From Heterohyrax brucei (Eukaryota > Chordata > Mammalia > Hyracoidea > Procaviidae), in the NCBI GenBank assembly GCA_028571685.1, contig CM053143.1:51639208-51703207 (forward strand): 64,000 nucleotides of DNA, in the 5' to 3' direction. Position numbers and translations under genes: made by a program. Within the stretch, counting starts at the first letter, position 1. Each line of letters opens with the position of its first letter. Below the pieces are notes generated by a model, which saw only the letters and a list, made by a program, of their open reading frames with translations, did no database searches and was not told the DNA's origin. Positions 1 through 10,975 of the stretch are shown in pieces.

Positions 1-558
1 CAGTCATTGATAGGTATGTGTTTAGTGCTGTCATTTTTGATGCCTTTATTTTTGTATTATTGATATTTTCTTTGTTTCACTTAATATTCTGTTCTGGGAC
101 TTTTTTTTTTATCAGTTGACTCTGTCTTTTTCGATGGTGGTTTTGTGTTTATTGAGACTCCTGCATTATGTTTCTTGTATTGCTATGTCACATTGTTAGT
201 TTGCTTTGCAGCTACTCCTTAATGTTCTAAATTTAAATGGGTCTTTAACTTCTGTACATCTTCTTGATTTCCTTTTCATCTGAAAGCATTATTTCTACTG
301 TAATATATCCTTCCTTATGGTGTGAGGGTGTCATAGTTTTCATGCTAAGATCAGTGGTTCCTTACTTTCAGTATTTTAGCTCTGATTAAACTTAATGACT
401 TTCCTAACTGTGTAAGCCACTGGATATTCCTGCATTGCAGCCTTAAGTATGCATTTGATGTTATTGTTTTCTAAACAACGAGCTTCTTTCAGTATTTCTT
501 GTAGTTTTAGTTTGGTTTTTGCAAAGCCTCTAAGCTTTTGTTTATCTGCGGTGTCTTA

Positions 559-718
559 ATTTCACATTTGAGAGACAGTTTTGTAGGATATGTAATTCTT
601 GGTTGGAAGTTTTCACCCTTCAATGTTCTGTGTGTATCATTTCATATTTGAGAGACAGTTTTGTAGGATATATAATTCTTGGTTGGAAGTTTTTCCCCTT
701 CAATGTTCTGTGTGTATC
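559..718. repeat. 80-bp direct tandem duplication within L1
   Basis: Two adjacent copies of about 80 bp, each running from 'CATTTGAGAGACAGTTTTG' to 'CAATGTTCTGTGTGTATCA', differ at only a few positions. The homologous L1 near 40800-40890 has the segment once. The duplication therefore happened in this copy or its close lineage, and it is younger than the L1 insertion. Confidence 0.85.
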
Positions 719-1146
719 ATTCACTGTCTTTTTGCCAACATGGTTTCTGCCGAGAAGTCAGGCAAAAGCCTACAGGGTTTCCCTTTGTGTGTTAGTTTTA
801 CTTTAAGCCTTGCTGCCTTTAAGAGCCTCTCTTTATGTTTCATTTTATTAATCTTGTTTATAATATGTTTTGGTGTCTTTCTTCTGAGTCTAGTTTTTGT
901 GGTGTTAAATAAGCATCTTGAATATCTATATTCTCTTCTGTCATGATTTTAAGGAAATCTTCTGTCAGCAACTCTTCAAGAATTCTCTATATATTTTCTG
1001 CTATCCCTCGTTGCTCAGGAACTGAAATTATTTGTAGATAATGCCTTTTGATAGAGTCTTAATGCTTCATTTTTCTTGTTTCTTTTATCTGATTTTTCAT
1101 CATAAATGCTGGTGCCAGATGCTTTATCTTCAAGCTCCCTAATTCT

Positions 1147-1395
1147 TTATTGCATTTCCTCAATCCTGCTCTTTTGGCTTTGCATTAAATTGTCTAATTC
1201 TGTAATTTTATTATTGATCTGATCAGATTGTTGATGTTCTAGCAATTCATATAGCTTACTTAATTTTTCATTTTGTTCTGCTGCATTTTGTTTAATGTCT
1301 AGAAGGGCTCTGTATTCTACCTCTAATAATTTCAGAAAGGCTTCTTCATCTGGGAAGTTTTTAGATTCTTTATTTTGGGAATTTTCTGGAGCCAT
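1147..1395 (-). pseudogene. L1 ORF1 N-terminal remnant (coiled-coil protein)
   Basis: An 82-codon minus-strand reading frame starts at a Met near 1395, just downstream of the monomeric 5'UTR. That is where ORF1 should begin. L1 ORF1 encodes the RNA-binding chaperone of the L1 ribonucleoprotein. The peptide begins MAPENSQNKE, continues with NFPDEEAFLKL, and then has a Glu/Leu/Gln/Lys-rich stretch with heptad-like spacing, consistent with the ORF1 coiled coil. The same start is seen in the second L1, where the antisense strand near 41600 reads MASDSPQKKP followed by NFPDEEAFLKL. A stop after residue 82 ends it well short of the roughly 300-380 residues usual for ORF1, and no RNA-recognition domain is in frame. 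It is a decayed copy. Confidence 0.62.
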
Positions 1396-1483
1396 GGTGA
1401 TCTGCTTCTTTAAATTACTAGCTATTGATTGTTCTCTTCACATCATCAAGAAGCTGTTCAGTTTCTCCAGTGTTATATCAACA

Positions 1484-2190
1484 GGAGCTGTGGCATAGTT
1501 CTAAGAAGGGAGTGGGTAAAGTCACTACTGGGTTTTATTGTCAGTCACCTCTGTGTACTCTAGGTGTAGCTGACTTATATATAGCTTCTCTGGCAATATG
1601 GACACTGTCAAGCCCTGGAATGCTGCTCAGCTTAGTGGCTGGCCCCAGCTTGGACCTCAGGGGTGGCAGGCCCTACCTCTTGGCTGCTACAGGTGGTAAG
1701 CTACTTTTGCCAACTCTCCATTGTCACATCAATTGAGACTATGGTATAGCTCAGGGAAAGGAGGAGAGAAGGATAACATCATACTTGGCTGCCAGAGACT
1801 GCTGTGTTTTCTAGACTTGTTTGTTTTAAAAACTGCTTTTCTGTTGGAAAGGTGCTATCCAGCAGCTGCTGAAAGTTCTTGGATCTTCAGAGATGGCAGG
1901 CCCCTCCTCCTGGCTGACAAAGACAGTGCCCTACTTATGGAGTGTCTGGGGAGCTGTCAGTCAACACTATGATATGGCTCGCTAAAGGGTGGTAGAAATG
2001 GCACCACCATACTCAGGCATCAGTCATCACTGTGTTCTCTAGCTGCTCTTAACATAAAAGCTGCCTTTCCACTGAAAGAGGCATTGACCAATAGCAGCTG
2101 AAAGTAGCTGGGCCCTCAGGGGTGGCAGGCCTCACCTCCTGGCTGACAATGACAGTGCCTCATAGGCCATCCTCAGACAGTAAGATGTGG
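1484..2190 (-). repeat. L1 5'UTR tandem monomers (three, about 230-250 bp each)
   Basis: Three diverged tandem units follow the ORF1 start. Matching landmarks are 'GTGGCATAGTTCTAAGAAGG' (about 1490), 'ATGGTATAGCTCAGGGAAAG' (about 1740) and 'ATGATATGGCTCGCTAAAGG' (about 1969). Each is followed by similar segments containing 'GGTGGCAGGCC' or 'GATGGCAGGCC'. Tandem promoter monomers are established for rodent L1s; that they drive transcription here is inference. Confidence 0.65.
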
Positions 2191-2199
2191 TTGAGCCAG

Positions 2200-2516
2200 T
2201 CTCTTTCAAGATATAACAGAGAGAAGTGAGTAGAAAGGAGAGGGACCTCATCACCATCAAACAAGAAAAGCCAGGAGCAGAATGTATCCTTTTGATCCAG
2301 AATCCCTTTACTGAGAAGATCCTAGACTAGAGGAACTTTGATGACAAAACCTTCCCCTGGAGCTCATAGAAAGAAAAACTTTCACCTAGAGCTGGAACCC
2401 TGAATTTGAACATCCAGCCTTCTAAACTGGGAGGGAAGAGATTTTTCATTGGTAAAGTCATTCACTTGTGGTATTTCTGTTATAGCAGCACTAGCTAACC
2501 AAGACAGTGAGGAATT
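2200..2516 (+). mobile_element. MaLR-like solo LTR fragment
   Basis: The right end 'CACTTGTGGTATTTCTGTTA' followed by 'AGCAGCACTAGCTAACCAAG' matches LTR ends at about 24010-24050 and the reverse complement of 31529-31590. The left edge against the L1 is uncertain. It resembles the MLT1/MaLR class from memory. Confidence 0.5.
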
Positions 2517-3021
2517 GAACCTTGGTATGTGGTGTGGGAAGCAAAAACTACACTGAATCACCACTGGCCCCAGTATATCATTGTTGTTGTTAGGTATGAT
2601 TGAGTCAGTTTTGATTTACCGAAGTCTGATGTACAACAAAATGAAACATTGTCGCTGGGTTAATATATCTCACTGAGGATTATATTGACCTTCTACTTTA
2701 CCAAGCATGCTGTCCTTCTCCAGGTGCTTCTGCTTACTGATAATGTATCCAAAGTGCATGAGACCAAGCCTCTCTATCCTTGCCTTAAAGGAGCATTCAC
2801 ACAAAAGGTCTTTCAAGACAGAGTAGTTTGTTCTTCTGGCAGTCCATGGTATATTCAATATTCCTCACCAACACCATAATGTCAATTCATTTTCAGTCTT
2901 CTTAATTTGCTGTCCAGGTTTCACATATATATGATGTGATTGAAAATATCATGCCTTAGGTCAAGTACACCTTAGTCATCAAGGTGACATCTTTGCCTTT
3001 TGACACTATTTTTTATTTTTC

Positions 3022-3357
3022 TGGCTGTAATCTTTTTTTTTTTAAGTGTACTTTAGATGAAGTTTTACAGAACAAAGCAATGTCTCATTATACAATTAGT
3101 GCACATATTGTTTTGTGACATTGGTTACCAATCCTAAGACATGTCAACTTTCTCCCTTCTAGACCTTGAGTTTCCTATTACCAGCTTTCTTGTTCCCTCT
3201 TGCTTTCTAGTCTTTGCCCCTGAACTGGTGTCCCCCTTTAGTCTCATTTTGTTTTATATACCTGTTTGTCTATCTTTGTCTTCATTAGTGAACTAAAAAT
3301 CTGTCCGTGGGCCATACTCTCAGGGTTTCTCTAGTCTCTGTCAGGCCGGTTAACTTT
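3022..3357 (-). mobile_element. L1 3'-end insertion, 5' truncated, inside RTE
   Basis: A T-rich run on the plus strand marks the antisense poly(A) tail. It is followed by 'TACTTTAGATGAAGTTTTACAG' type sequence and ends near 'TCTCTGTCAGGCC'. Antisense RTE sequence is continuous across it, from 'AAGGTGACATCTTTGCC' to 'ATGCTTTAAAGAGTTATTC'. It is typical of 5'-truncated L1 retrotransposition. Confidence 0.6.
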
Positions 3358-3633
3358 TTAATGCTTTAAAGAGTTATTCTTCATAGCAAATTTGCTTAAC
3401 ATAATAGGTTGTTTGAGTTTTTGACTGCTGCTTCCATAGATGTTCACTGTGGATCCAAGTAAAATGAAACCCTTGAAAATGCCAATCTTCTGCTTGTCAT
3501 GATGTTGCTCACTTGGCTAATTGTGAAGATTTTTGTTTGCCTTATGCTGAGGTGTAATCCATACTGAAAAGCAATCTTTGATCTTCACCAGTAAGTGTTT
3601 TAAATCCTTTTCTTTTGGTTATGGCACCTACAC

Positions 3634-4185
3634 ATGTGATCTGTCAAGTTCGTGAACTCATCCTAGAAAAAGCGCTACATACCTCAATGCTGCTTATCAC
3701 TATGGTCACCTTTGAAATACCCTCTTGGGAAGCTATACACACAATGCCGGTGCCTAGTCCACCCTTGATAGCAACTTTGGAACTCTTCTTCTGGAATGGC
3801 CATCAGAGTTGTCATCATATTACATTTGATGTCCTGAATGTCGTCGAAATGTCTTCCTTTCAATATTTCCTTGAGATTCATGTAAAGAATAAAGTAACTG
3901 GGGGCCAGATCAGAGTGTTCCAATACAGTTATTTGTTTACTGACTAAAAACTCTCTCACAGACAAATATACAATTTAGGTTCACAAACTTGCCATCTTGT
4001 GCAATCACCATTCCAGAAAGAGTTCCAAAATTGCTTTGAAGGGTGGACTAGGCTCTGGAGTAGGTGCATAGCTTTCTAAGGGGAGCACTTCCAAGATGAC
4101 TGTAGTGATACTCAGCAAGGAGAGATGTGCACTTAGAACAAATGAGCACTTAGAACAATTACGTTCACAGACTTGTCAGACCTCA
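3634..4185 (-). mobile_element. Mariner-type DNA transposon, palindromic copy 1
   Basis: The minus strand 3684-3965 encodes a mariner transposase C-terminal fragment containing VREFLVSKQITVLEH, LKGRHFDDIQDIK and a final YFKGD. The right third carries the same coding 3' end again in opposite orientation ('GAAAGAGTTCCAAAATTGC', 'GAAGGGTGGACTAGG'). The whole element is therefore a hairpin with arms of about 150-170 bp. The ends are inverted: the left has 'GATCTGTCAAGTTCGTGAAC' and the right has 'GTTCACAGACTTGTCAGACC'. It sits inside an RTE LINE. The catalytic N-terminal half of the transposase is absent, so it cannot be autonomous. Confidence 0.75.
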
Positions 4186-4889
4186 TCTCACTGGTTGTTA
4201 ATGAGTCTTCAGTGCCAATGTTCTGTTCTCTTCATATACTCAGCTTCCAGATTATTTACTCAGCATACAGACTGAATAACTATAGTGAAACAATAAAACC
4301 CTGATATATACCTTTCCTGATTTTAAAGCATTCAAAATATTCCTTTGTTTGGTTTGAATGGCTTCCTCTTAGTCTGTGGACAGTTTCCTCATGAGCATAT
4401 ATAAACTTTCTGGAATTCCTGTCTTTGCAACATTGTCAATAAGTTATTATGACTCATGAAATCAAATGCCCTTGCATAGTAAATAAACAAAGGTAAACAT
4501 CTTATGGTTTCTCTGATTTTAGCCCAAATCCATTAGACATCAACAGTGATATTCCTTGTTCCACATCCTCTTCTGAATCCAATTTGAATTTCTGACAACT
4601 CCCTGTTGATGACATTCTGCTTCAACTATTTTTGAGTGGTCTTCAGTAAAATTTTAGTTTCATGTGACAGTAATGATATTGTTTGGTTATTTCTGCATTC
4701 TGTTAGATCATCTGTTTTTAGAATGGTCACAAATGTGGATCTGTTTCAGTTGATTGGATGGGTAAGCTGTCATTCAAATTCTTGTCATAGATGTGTGAGC
4801 ACTTCCAGTGCTACATCCATTTGTTGAAATATCTCAATTGATATTCCACCAATTCCTGAGCCTTATTTTTCACCGATGTTTTCAGTACA

Positions 4890-5340
4890 CTATTACCTGT
4901 GATTAAATGCTTAATGCCTACGTTTTGATCATGCTGTTTCTTAGATTTCAGAAAAAAAATGCTCATTTTAACTGAGTACTTTCAGATTGCAACTTATTTT
5001 TTAAATAAACTAGCCGGCTGCCTCAAATTCTTTCTCAAACGAAGTAGGCTGTAGTCACTAAATACAATAAGAGACCCACTCATCAGTGCAACAAGTTTTC
5101 ATTGTTTAACTTTGCTTCAGCAGACTCTAGTGTTAGGCAAATGGCATAATTTATGTTGGAAATGAGTAGGTGCAAGTGGGGTCACATTAACACTCATAAC
5201 TGTATTTATTTATTTATCACAAATCTAAGCAGAGTTTATGCTGCTTTACGCAAACAGCCAATCTTTGAGACAGGTAAGATGAAAAGGAAGATGTTTTGTT
5301 ATGTACCAGTACACAAGGAGACCAAAAAAACAAAAACAAC
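4890..5340. other. Unique or unrecognised AT-rich DNA
   Basis: No repeat family, exon signal or reading frame was recognised here. Confidence 0.5.
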
Positions 5341-5344
5341 CCCC

Positions 5345-5549
5345 TGTAAATAAACACAAATCCCCTGCCATTGAGTCAGTTCTGACTCATAGTGATTGTA
5401 TGGACACACTACAACTGCCCCGTAGTTTCCAAGGAGCACCTGGCAGATTTGAATTGCAAGGCCTGTCTGAATCCCAGTGGGGCAGACATTTAGGCTGACC
5501 TTCTGATTAGCAGCCCTAGAAGTTAACCACTATACCACCAAGGTTTCCA
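5345..5549 (-). mobile_element. AfroSINE, variant with about 42-bp extra segment
   Basis: It has the tail-side 'GAGTCAGTTCTGACTCATAG' and the tRNA-side 'TTAACCACTATACCACCAAG'. An extra segment 'GGCCTGTCTGAATCCCAG' through 'TTAGGCTGA' (5458-5500) splits the body. A related segment recurs at about 6693-6734. Confidence 0.85.
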
Positions 5550-5565
5550 CACGAGGAGACAAAAA

Positions 5566-5722
5566 TCAAAAAACCCACAGCCATAGAGTCGATTCTGACT
5601 CATAGTGACTCTATAGGATAGAGTAGAACTGCCCTATAGGGTTTCCAAGGAGCATCTGGTGTATTCTAGCTGCAGCAATTTTGTTAGCAGCCACAGTACT
5701 TAACCACTATGCCAGTAGGGTT
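5566..5722 (-). mobile_element. AfroSINE
   Basis: Near full length and close to the consensus in the middle: 'CCTATAGGGTTTCCAAGGAG'. It is separated from the preceding SINE by about 15 bp of A-rich DNA. Confidence 0.88.
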
Positions 5723-5724
5723 AG

Positions 5725-6960
5725 TAGATTCCTCCAAAGTCGGTCCCCCCGAAATGGAGAATAGCTGGAGGTTTTATAGAAAAAGGGGATAAGGTTTTAT
5801 GGGTCCTAGGAATCTGTAGAATGTTAATTCTTCTTTAGGTAGTCGCTGAGATCATATCCCAAATGCGTTCATCTCTTAATTGTCATTTTGGGTCTGGAGG
5901 TGGTCTGGCTGTCATATAAGTTCCTAGTCACAAGGCAGTTTCTTTTATTTTGCTTTTGTGATTTTTAATTATTATCACTAATTTTTCTATAGTCCTAAAG
6001 ACAGTATAGATGAGTCCTTGAGAGAAACTAAGAGAAACAGTGGATTTATATTTGGGAATGTGTGCTAAGAAACAAAACAGTGCTGGTTATGTTCCAGATG
6101 CAGACACTTATTTTACTCTGCAGGTTCCAGTTTTACTGACTTTGAAGAGCCTAGGCCCCCTGAAAACTCACTGCTGGTTATACTTTTAGGGTACCTTTAG
6201 GGAGGTATTTTCTTTGCACTGGTAAATAGCTCTCAGTTTAGAGCACTACTTAGTGATATGTCCTCTGTAGAAAATGCTTGAGAGCAGGTGCTCACAAAGT
6301 TGCCAGCTGGAGAGGCCAGGTAGAGTTACTTGCCCTGCAATTCACAGTGGCCCTGAAGTAATCAGTGGCCCTGAAGTAATCTGCTCAGCACAAAACATGA
6401 TTTGTCACCTGGACACAGAAAAATATTAGTCTGTACGTGTCTCCTAAGTTATTTTGGGAAAGCAGTTTTCTTCCCCCTGCTGCCCCTGTATTTGCCTGTA
6501 GGCTCTTCTCCTAAGAGCTCCAACACAAGTCTGAGCAGCATAGAGCGGCACAGCCCTACTAGTATGGCCTGCACATCCCGGGTCTCCCTCGTGGAAAAGC
6601 CCTCCTCCCTGCAGCTACTGCCCCTGCAGGCAGAATGAAGTGCATAAGTAGATACCTGTGGGCTGCCACCACCTCATCAGACACACCCAGGCCTGTCTGA
6701 ACCCCAGCAGGGCAGCCACTTAGGCTGAAACCAAAGCCCTGCACATGCTTAACAAATATATATATAAAATACTACAAAATAGAGCTTTCAGTGGAAAATG
6801 CCTCATATTAACTTGGTTCATGCCTCATTTATAATCCAAATAAATTCCAAGGCCTCATATGGTCCAGGCTGGGCATAGTACCACATTGAAGAACACAGAC
6901 TAGAAACCAAAAGTAATTAAGAAGTAATCCCTACCTTTATTTGATCCTCCTTGAGAACAT
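5725..6960. other. No recognised gene; GC-richer patch at 6440-6740
   Basis: Mostly unassigned. A short direct repeat of 'CAGTGGCCCTGAAGTAAT' occurs twice at about 6345-6380. From 6440 to 6740 the composition is C-rich, with weak overlapping reading frames on both strands (78 and 61 codons). I see no splice signals or known motif supporting either. Confidence 0.4.
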
Positions 6961-6967
6961 TCACCTG

Positions 6968-7093
6968 ACTATAGCAATCCTACAGTACAGAGTAGAACTG
7001 CTCCACGGAGTTTCCAAGAAGCTCCTGGTGAATTCGAACTACTAACCTTTGGTTAGCTGTCCTAGTTCTTATCCATCACCCTACCAGGGCTTC
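6968..7093 (-). mobile_element. AfroSINE, tail side truncated
   Basis: It begins at 'TACAGAGTAGAACTGCTCC' and ends 'CCTACCAGGGCTTCC'. The tail-proximal 30-40 bp are missing or diverged. Confidence 0.8.
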
Positions 7094-7105
7094 CTTAAGA
7101 ACATT

Positions 7106-7265
7106 AAACCACAAAACCAAACCCATTGCTGTTGAGTCAATTCTGAGTCACAGCAACCTTACAGTAGAACCACCCCATAGAGTTTCTAAGGAATGCTTGT
7201 TGGAGTTGAACTGCTGAACTTTTGGTTAGCAGCTATAGCACTTAACCATGACACTCTCAGAGTTC
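7106..7265 (-). mobile_element. AfroSINE
   Basis: Complete, from 'ACCAAACCCATTGCTGTTG' to the degraded 5' end 'CACTCTCAGAGTTCC'. Confidence 0.87.
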
Positions 7266-7288
7266 CTTAAAAACATTAAGGAGCCCTA

Positions 7289-7489
7289 AAAGGAGGCTGG
7301 TAGCATAGTGGTTAAGTACTTATCTGCTAACTGAAAGGTAGATGATTCAAACATACTAGCAGCACCATGGGAGAAAGATGTGGTAGTTCTTCTGTAAAGG
7401 TTATATAGACTAGGCAATCCTATAGGATAGTTATACCCTGTCCTAAAAGGTCACAATGAGTTGGAATATACAGCATTAGGTTTGGTTTA
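7289..7489 (+). mobile_element. AfroSINE, long older subfamily
   Basis: The tRNA-like head 'GGTAGCATAGTGGTTAAG' leads into a longer body of about 200 bp with 'GTTCTTCTGTAAAGGTTATA'. It ends 'CACAATGAGTTGGAATATAC'. This body is shared with the copies at 14832, 52543, 54917 and 62714, not with the roughly 160-bp copies. Confidence 0.75.
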
Positions 7490-7494
7490 TCAGC

Positions 7495-8390
7495 ATTAAA
7501 AGAGTCCCAGGTTTCCCATATTTCTAGCCAGCCAGCCATATTTCTAGAGGCTCACTTTTTACTTCTATTCTCTCGTATCCTTCAACATTCTCGGCACCTC
7601 CCTTTATACTAAACCCCAATGTCCTCTCTGAAATTTTCCTCCACGTCATTTTTTTCCCCTTTTTATTCATCCTTAGTCTTTCCGGCTTGTTCTTCTCTAT
7701 CTCAAAACCTGGAAACATCTGGAAAAACTGAAGTCATCTTACCAGGCAGAAGTGGCAGAGAAGCTGAGCAGGAAGGGTGGGGATAAATCAATAACTTGTG
7801 TCCCCATTACACATTTGTCTGACATCTACTGATTGCCTATTGTACAGGTCAGGCACTATGGTGGTACTGAGGACAGATACAAGTAAGTTGCCAACCTTGG
7901 GACATTCAAGTCTAGCAGAAGGTATACCCATATAGACAAATGATTTTAACTAGTGGGGTGGGTACAACAATAGAGTTAGCTATTAGGCCATGGGTGATAC
8001 CAAGTTTAGGTGGGTCAATAAGGGCTTCATAGAGGAGGAGACATTTGAACTTGGCCTTTAAAAATAAGTAGTAGTAGATGGGTTTCAGGAATTGGCTAGT
8101 GTATTTTCATTCTTTTATCCCCTATAGATCATTCTAGTCTTTAAGGCCCCTACAGGTCATTCTGGTCTTTAAGGCCTATTTATCTCCTTTATGTCTCTTT
8201 TATCAATCTTTTCCTGTCCATCCACATTACTAGTATTTAGTTAGCATACCTCTCACTTTGAAAGCCTACAACAGGCTCCTCTTTCTTGTAGTACTTCGCA
8301 AAAAATATTTACTGTAATGCCTTTAGTCCATATCAGAGATTAGTGATTTTCAATTATTTTGTATCAAGATTCCTTTATACTTTTAAAGAT
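7495..8390. other. Unassigned DNA, possible old L2/MIR-type fragment at about 7800-8060
   Basis: The segment 'CTATTGTACAGGTCAGGCAC' and following resembles the antisense 'tattgagc..gtgccaggcact' block common to old L2/MIR elements. The remainder holds nothing I recognise. The 64-codon minus frame at 7524-7718 has no support. Confidence 0.35.
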
Positions 8391-9034
8391 TATTGTTGTT
8401 GTTAGGCGCCTTTGAGTTGGTTCCAACTCACAGTCACCCTGTGTACAACGGAATGAAATGCTGCCCACTCTTGTTCCATCCTGACTGTTGTTGCAACAAT
8501 CAAGTCCGTTGTTGCAGCCGCTGTATCATCTCATCCCACTGAGACTTTTCCTTTTTACTACTGACCCTCTCCTTTACCAAATATGATGCCCGTCTTCAGG
8601 AATTGGTCCCTCATAAGAAGTCTGAAGTATAGGAGGCAAAAATCTGTCCATCCTTGTTTCTAAGGAGCCTGCTACATGGATGTCTTCCCGTACAGACTGA
8701 CTTGTTCTTTTGACAGTCCATTGTATGTTCAACACTGTTTGCCAACACCACGACTCAAATGGGTCAGTTCTTCTTCAATCTTTCTTACTCACTGTCCAGC
8801 TTTTGCATGCATATGAGGGAACTGAAAATACTACACCTTGGGTGAGGTTCTCCTTAGTTTTCAAAGTGGCATGTTTACTTTTTAACAATTTAAAGAGATC
8901 TTTTGCGGCAGCATTGCCCAATGCAATACACTGTTTGCTTTCTTCACTGCTACTTCTGTGGGCGTTGGTTGTGGTTTCAAAGAAAATGAAATTCTTCACA
9001 ATTTCAATCTTTTCTCCATTTATTATGATATTGC

Positions 9035-9501
9035 TTATTGGATTAGGTGTGAAGATTTTGAATTTATATTGAGGTGTAATTCATACTGAAGGCTATAGTA
9101 TTTGATATTGATAAGTAACTTTTTGTAGTCCTCTTCACTTTCAGCAAGTAAAATTGTGTTATCTGCATATTGTAAGTTGTTAACTTTTCCTTCCTCCAGT
9201 CCTGATGCCTCATTCTCTTTCATATACGTCAACTTCTTGTATTACTTGTTCAGCATACAGACTGAGTACAACTCTAATGCACACTTATCTGTATTTTAAA
9301 GAATGCAGCATCTCCTTGTTCAGTTTGAACAACTGCCTTATGGTATATGGACAAGTTCTTCATGAGCACAGTGAAGTTTTCTGGAATTCCTCTTCGTTGC
9401 AATGTTATCTGTAATTTATTATGAGCCATACCGTTGAATGTCTTTGCAAAGTCGATAAAACAAAGGCAAACATCTTTCAGGTATTCTTTGCCTTCGGCCA
9501 A
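9035..9501 (-). pseudogene. RTE reverse transcriptase remnant
   Basis: Two minus-strand frames lie side by side. The upstream one (9274-9501) contains CFIDFAKTFNGMAHNKL, the RT block with the first catalytic aspartate (F-x-D-F-x-K-A/T-F-D-like). The downstream one (9035-9232) contains NNLQYADNTILLAES, which aligns with the Y-A-D-D catalytic box. The second aspartate is replaced by Asn, so catalysis is lost. Between and beyond them there are frameshifts. The order and spacing fit the fingers-palm arrangement of LINE RTs. The sequence upstream (9519-9976) is an inserted LTR. Confidence 0.82.
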
Positions 9502-9518
9502 GATTCATCTAACATCAG

Positions 9519-9976
9519 TGTCATGGATTGCATTGTGTCCCCCCCCCCAAATATATGTACTGATTTGACTTAGCTATGAGTCCCAACATGGTACAGTTCC
9601 TCCCATGTGAAGTGAATCCTGCCTCTGTGATGTTGATGAGGGAAAGCGGACAGCAGTTGCGTTGATGAGGCAGAACTCAAATTACCAGCTTGTATGGTGT
9701 AGGGAGAGAAGAGAGCAGAGTAAGCTGGAAACTTCAAACCACCAAGAAGGCAGCATCAAGAGCAGAACACTTCGTTTGGACCTGAGGTTCCTGTGCCGAG
9801 ATGCTTGCTCTCATTGAATTTGGACCTAGCCTACCGGACTGTGATAATTTCTCTTATTAAACGGACTTGTAACTCATAAATGGATTTGTGGCTTACTGGA
9901 CTGTGACAATGAAGTTTCTCTTTGAGACAGTCCACTCATGGTATTTTCTGCTGGAGCAATACCAGATATTAAAACA
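9519..9976 (+). mobile_element. MaLR-like solo LTR with 5-bp target duplication
   Basis: The LTR begins TG ('TGTCATGGATTGCATTGTG') and ends CA. It is flanked by ATCAG at 9514-9518 and again at 9977-9981. Five-bp duplications are usual for MaLR/ERVL. RTE sequence is continuous across it ('CATCTAACATCAG' | 'CAATTTATATCCC'). A possible poly(A)-like region is 'CTCTTATTAAACGG'. Confidence 0.78.
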
Positions 9977-10280
9977 ATCAGCAATTTATATCCCTTGTTC
10001 ATATCTTCTTCTGAATTCAGCTTGAATTTCTGACAATACCCTTTTGATGAACTGCAGCAACCATTTTTAAGTTATCTCTGAAATTTTACTTGTGTGTAAT
10101 ACCAGTGATATTCTTTGATAACTCTCATGTTCTTCTGGACTCCTTTCTTTGGAGTGGGCACAAATATAGATCTCTTCCAGTCAGTTAATCAAGTAGCTGT
10201 CTTCCAAACTTTTTGGCTTAGGCAAATGGACACTTCCAGCGTGTGAATCTGTTTGTTGAAACACCTCAGTTGGTATTCAG

Positions 10281-10574
10281 TCAATTCCTGGAGTCTTGTT
10301 TTTCAGCAGTGACTTCACTGCAGCCTGAACTTTTTCCTTCAGTAACATCGGTTTTTGAACATATGTTATCTCCTGAAATGGTTGAACACTGACCAATTCT
10401 TGGTACTGTGACTCTATGTATTCTTTCTTCGTTTGGTGCTTCCTGCATTAATATTTTGCCCATAGGATCCTTCAGTATTGCAACTAGAGGCTTGAGATTT
10501 TCTTCCTTTCTTTCCATTTGTGAAGTGTTCGGCGTGTGCTTCCCGTCTGGTTTTCTAACTTCAAGTCTTTTCAC
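10281..10574 (-). pseudogene. RTE ORF remnant between endonuclease and RT
   Basis: A 97-codon minus-strand frame (MKRLEVRKPDGKHTPN and onward, ending near 10281) lies in the antisense RTE between the endonuclease and RT remnants. From its position this is the linker, where RTE-family elements carry lysine-rich sequence with 'EEI..AL..MK.GKA.G' further downstream. No catalytic motif is visible. It is kept as a fragment of the same broken polyprotein, not as a separate gene. Confidence 0.5.
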
Positions 10575-10975
10575 ATTTCATTATAATACTTTGCCTTCTT
10601 GAACTGCCCTCCAAGATCTTCTGTTCAACTGTTTGTGATCACTTTGTGTGTTTTGTCTGGCTAGTATACATTCAAGAACAAGTTTCAGATTTCTTCTGAT
10701 ACTTGTTGTGGTCTTTTCTTTCTTTCCTGTCTCCTTAATAACCTTTTGCTTTCTTCAAGTAGGATGTCCTTGACGTCACCCCCTCAGGTTCTCTGGTTTT
10801 TGGTTATTGGTATTCAATGTGTCCAATCTATTCATGAGATGTCTCTAAGTTAAGGTGGGTGTGCTCAGTGTTGTGTGCTGAACCTTGTGGACTTGTTTAA
10901 TTTTTCATAGCTTCAGCTAGAACTTGCACGTGAGAAGTTCATACTCTGTTACACAGTCAGCCCCCAGCCCTGTTC

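Larger units (their letters stand above)
1..2195 (-). mobile_element. L1 LINE, 5' part, antisense
   Basis: On the minus strand this reads as 5'UTR (right), ORF1 start (near 1395) and then downstream L1 sequence (left). The plus strand carries T-rich blocks typical of antisense mammalian L1, such as 'CTTTCAGTATTTCTTGTAG' and 'GTAATTCTTGGTTGGAAG'. The same blocks recur near 40730-40860, so this is an interspersed family. The 3' end of the element lies outside the window. Several frameshifts and stops make it non-functional. Family assignment is from remembered consensus. Confidence 0.72.
2580..4885 (-). mobile_element. RTE (BovB-like) LINE 3' part, interrupted twice
   Basis: It starts with antisense '(TTG)n-TTAGG' and a tail-like 'GAGTCAGTTTTGATTTACC', then parallels the RTE at 8395-12030: 'CTTCTCCAGGTGCTTCTGC', 'TGAGGTGTAATCCATACTG', 'CATACAGACTGAATAAC'. 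It is interrupted by an L1 3' end (about 3022-3357) and a mariner (about 3634-4185). The 5' part is missing. No usable reading frame remains. Confidence 0.78.

Noticed and set aside
6402-6744. Possible processed pseudogene in the GC-richer patch
   Set aside because: No poly(A) tail, no target duplication and no recognisable protein in either strand.
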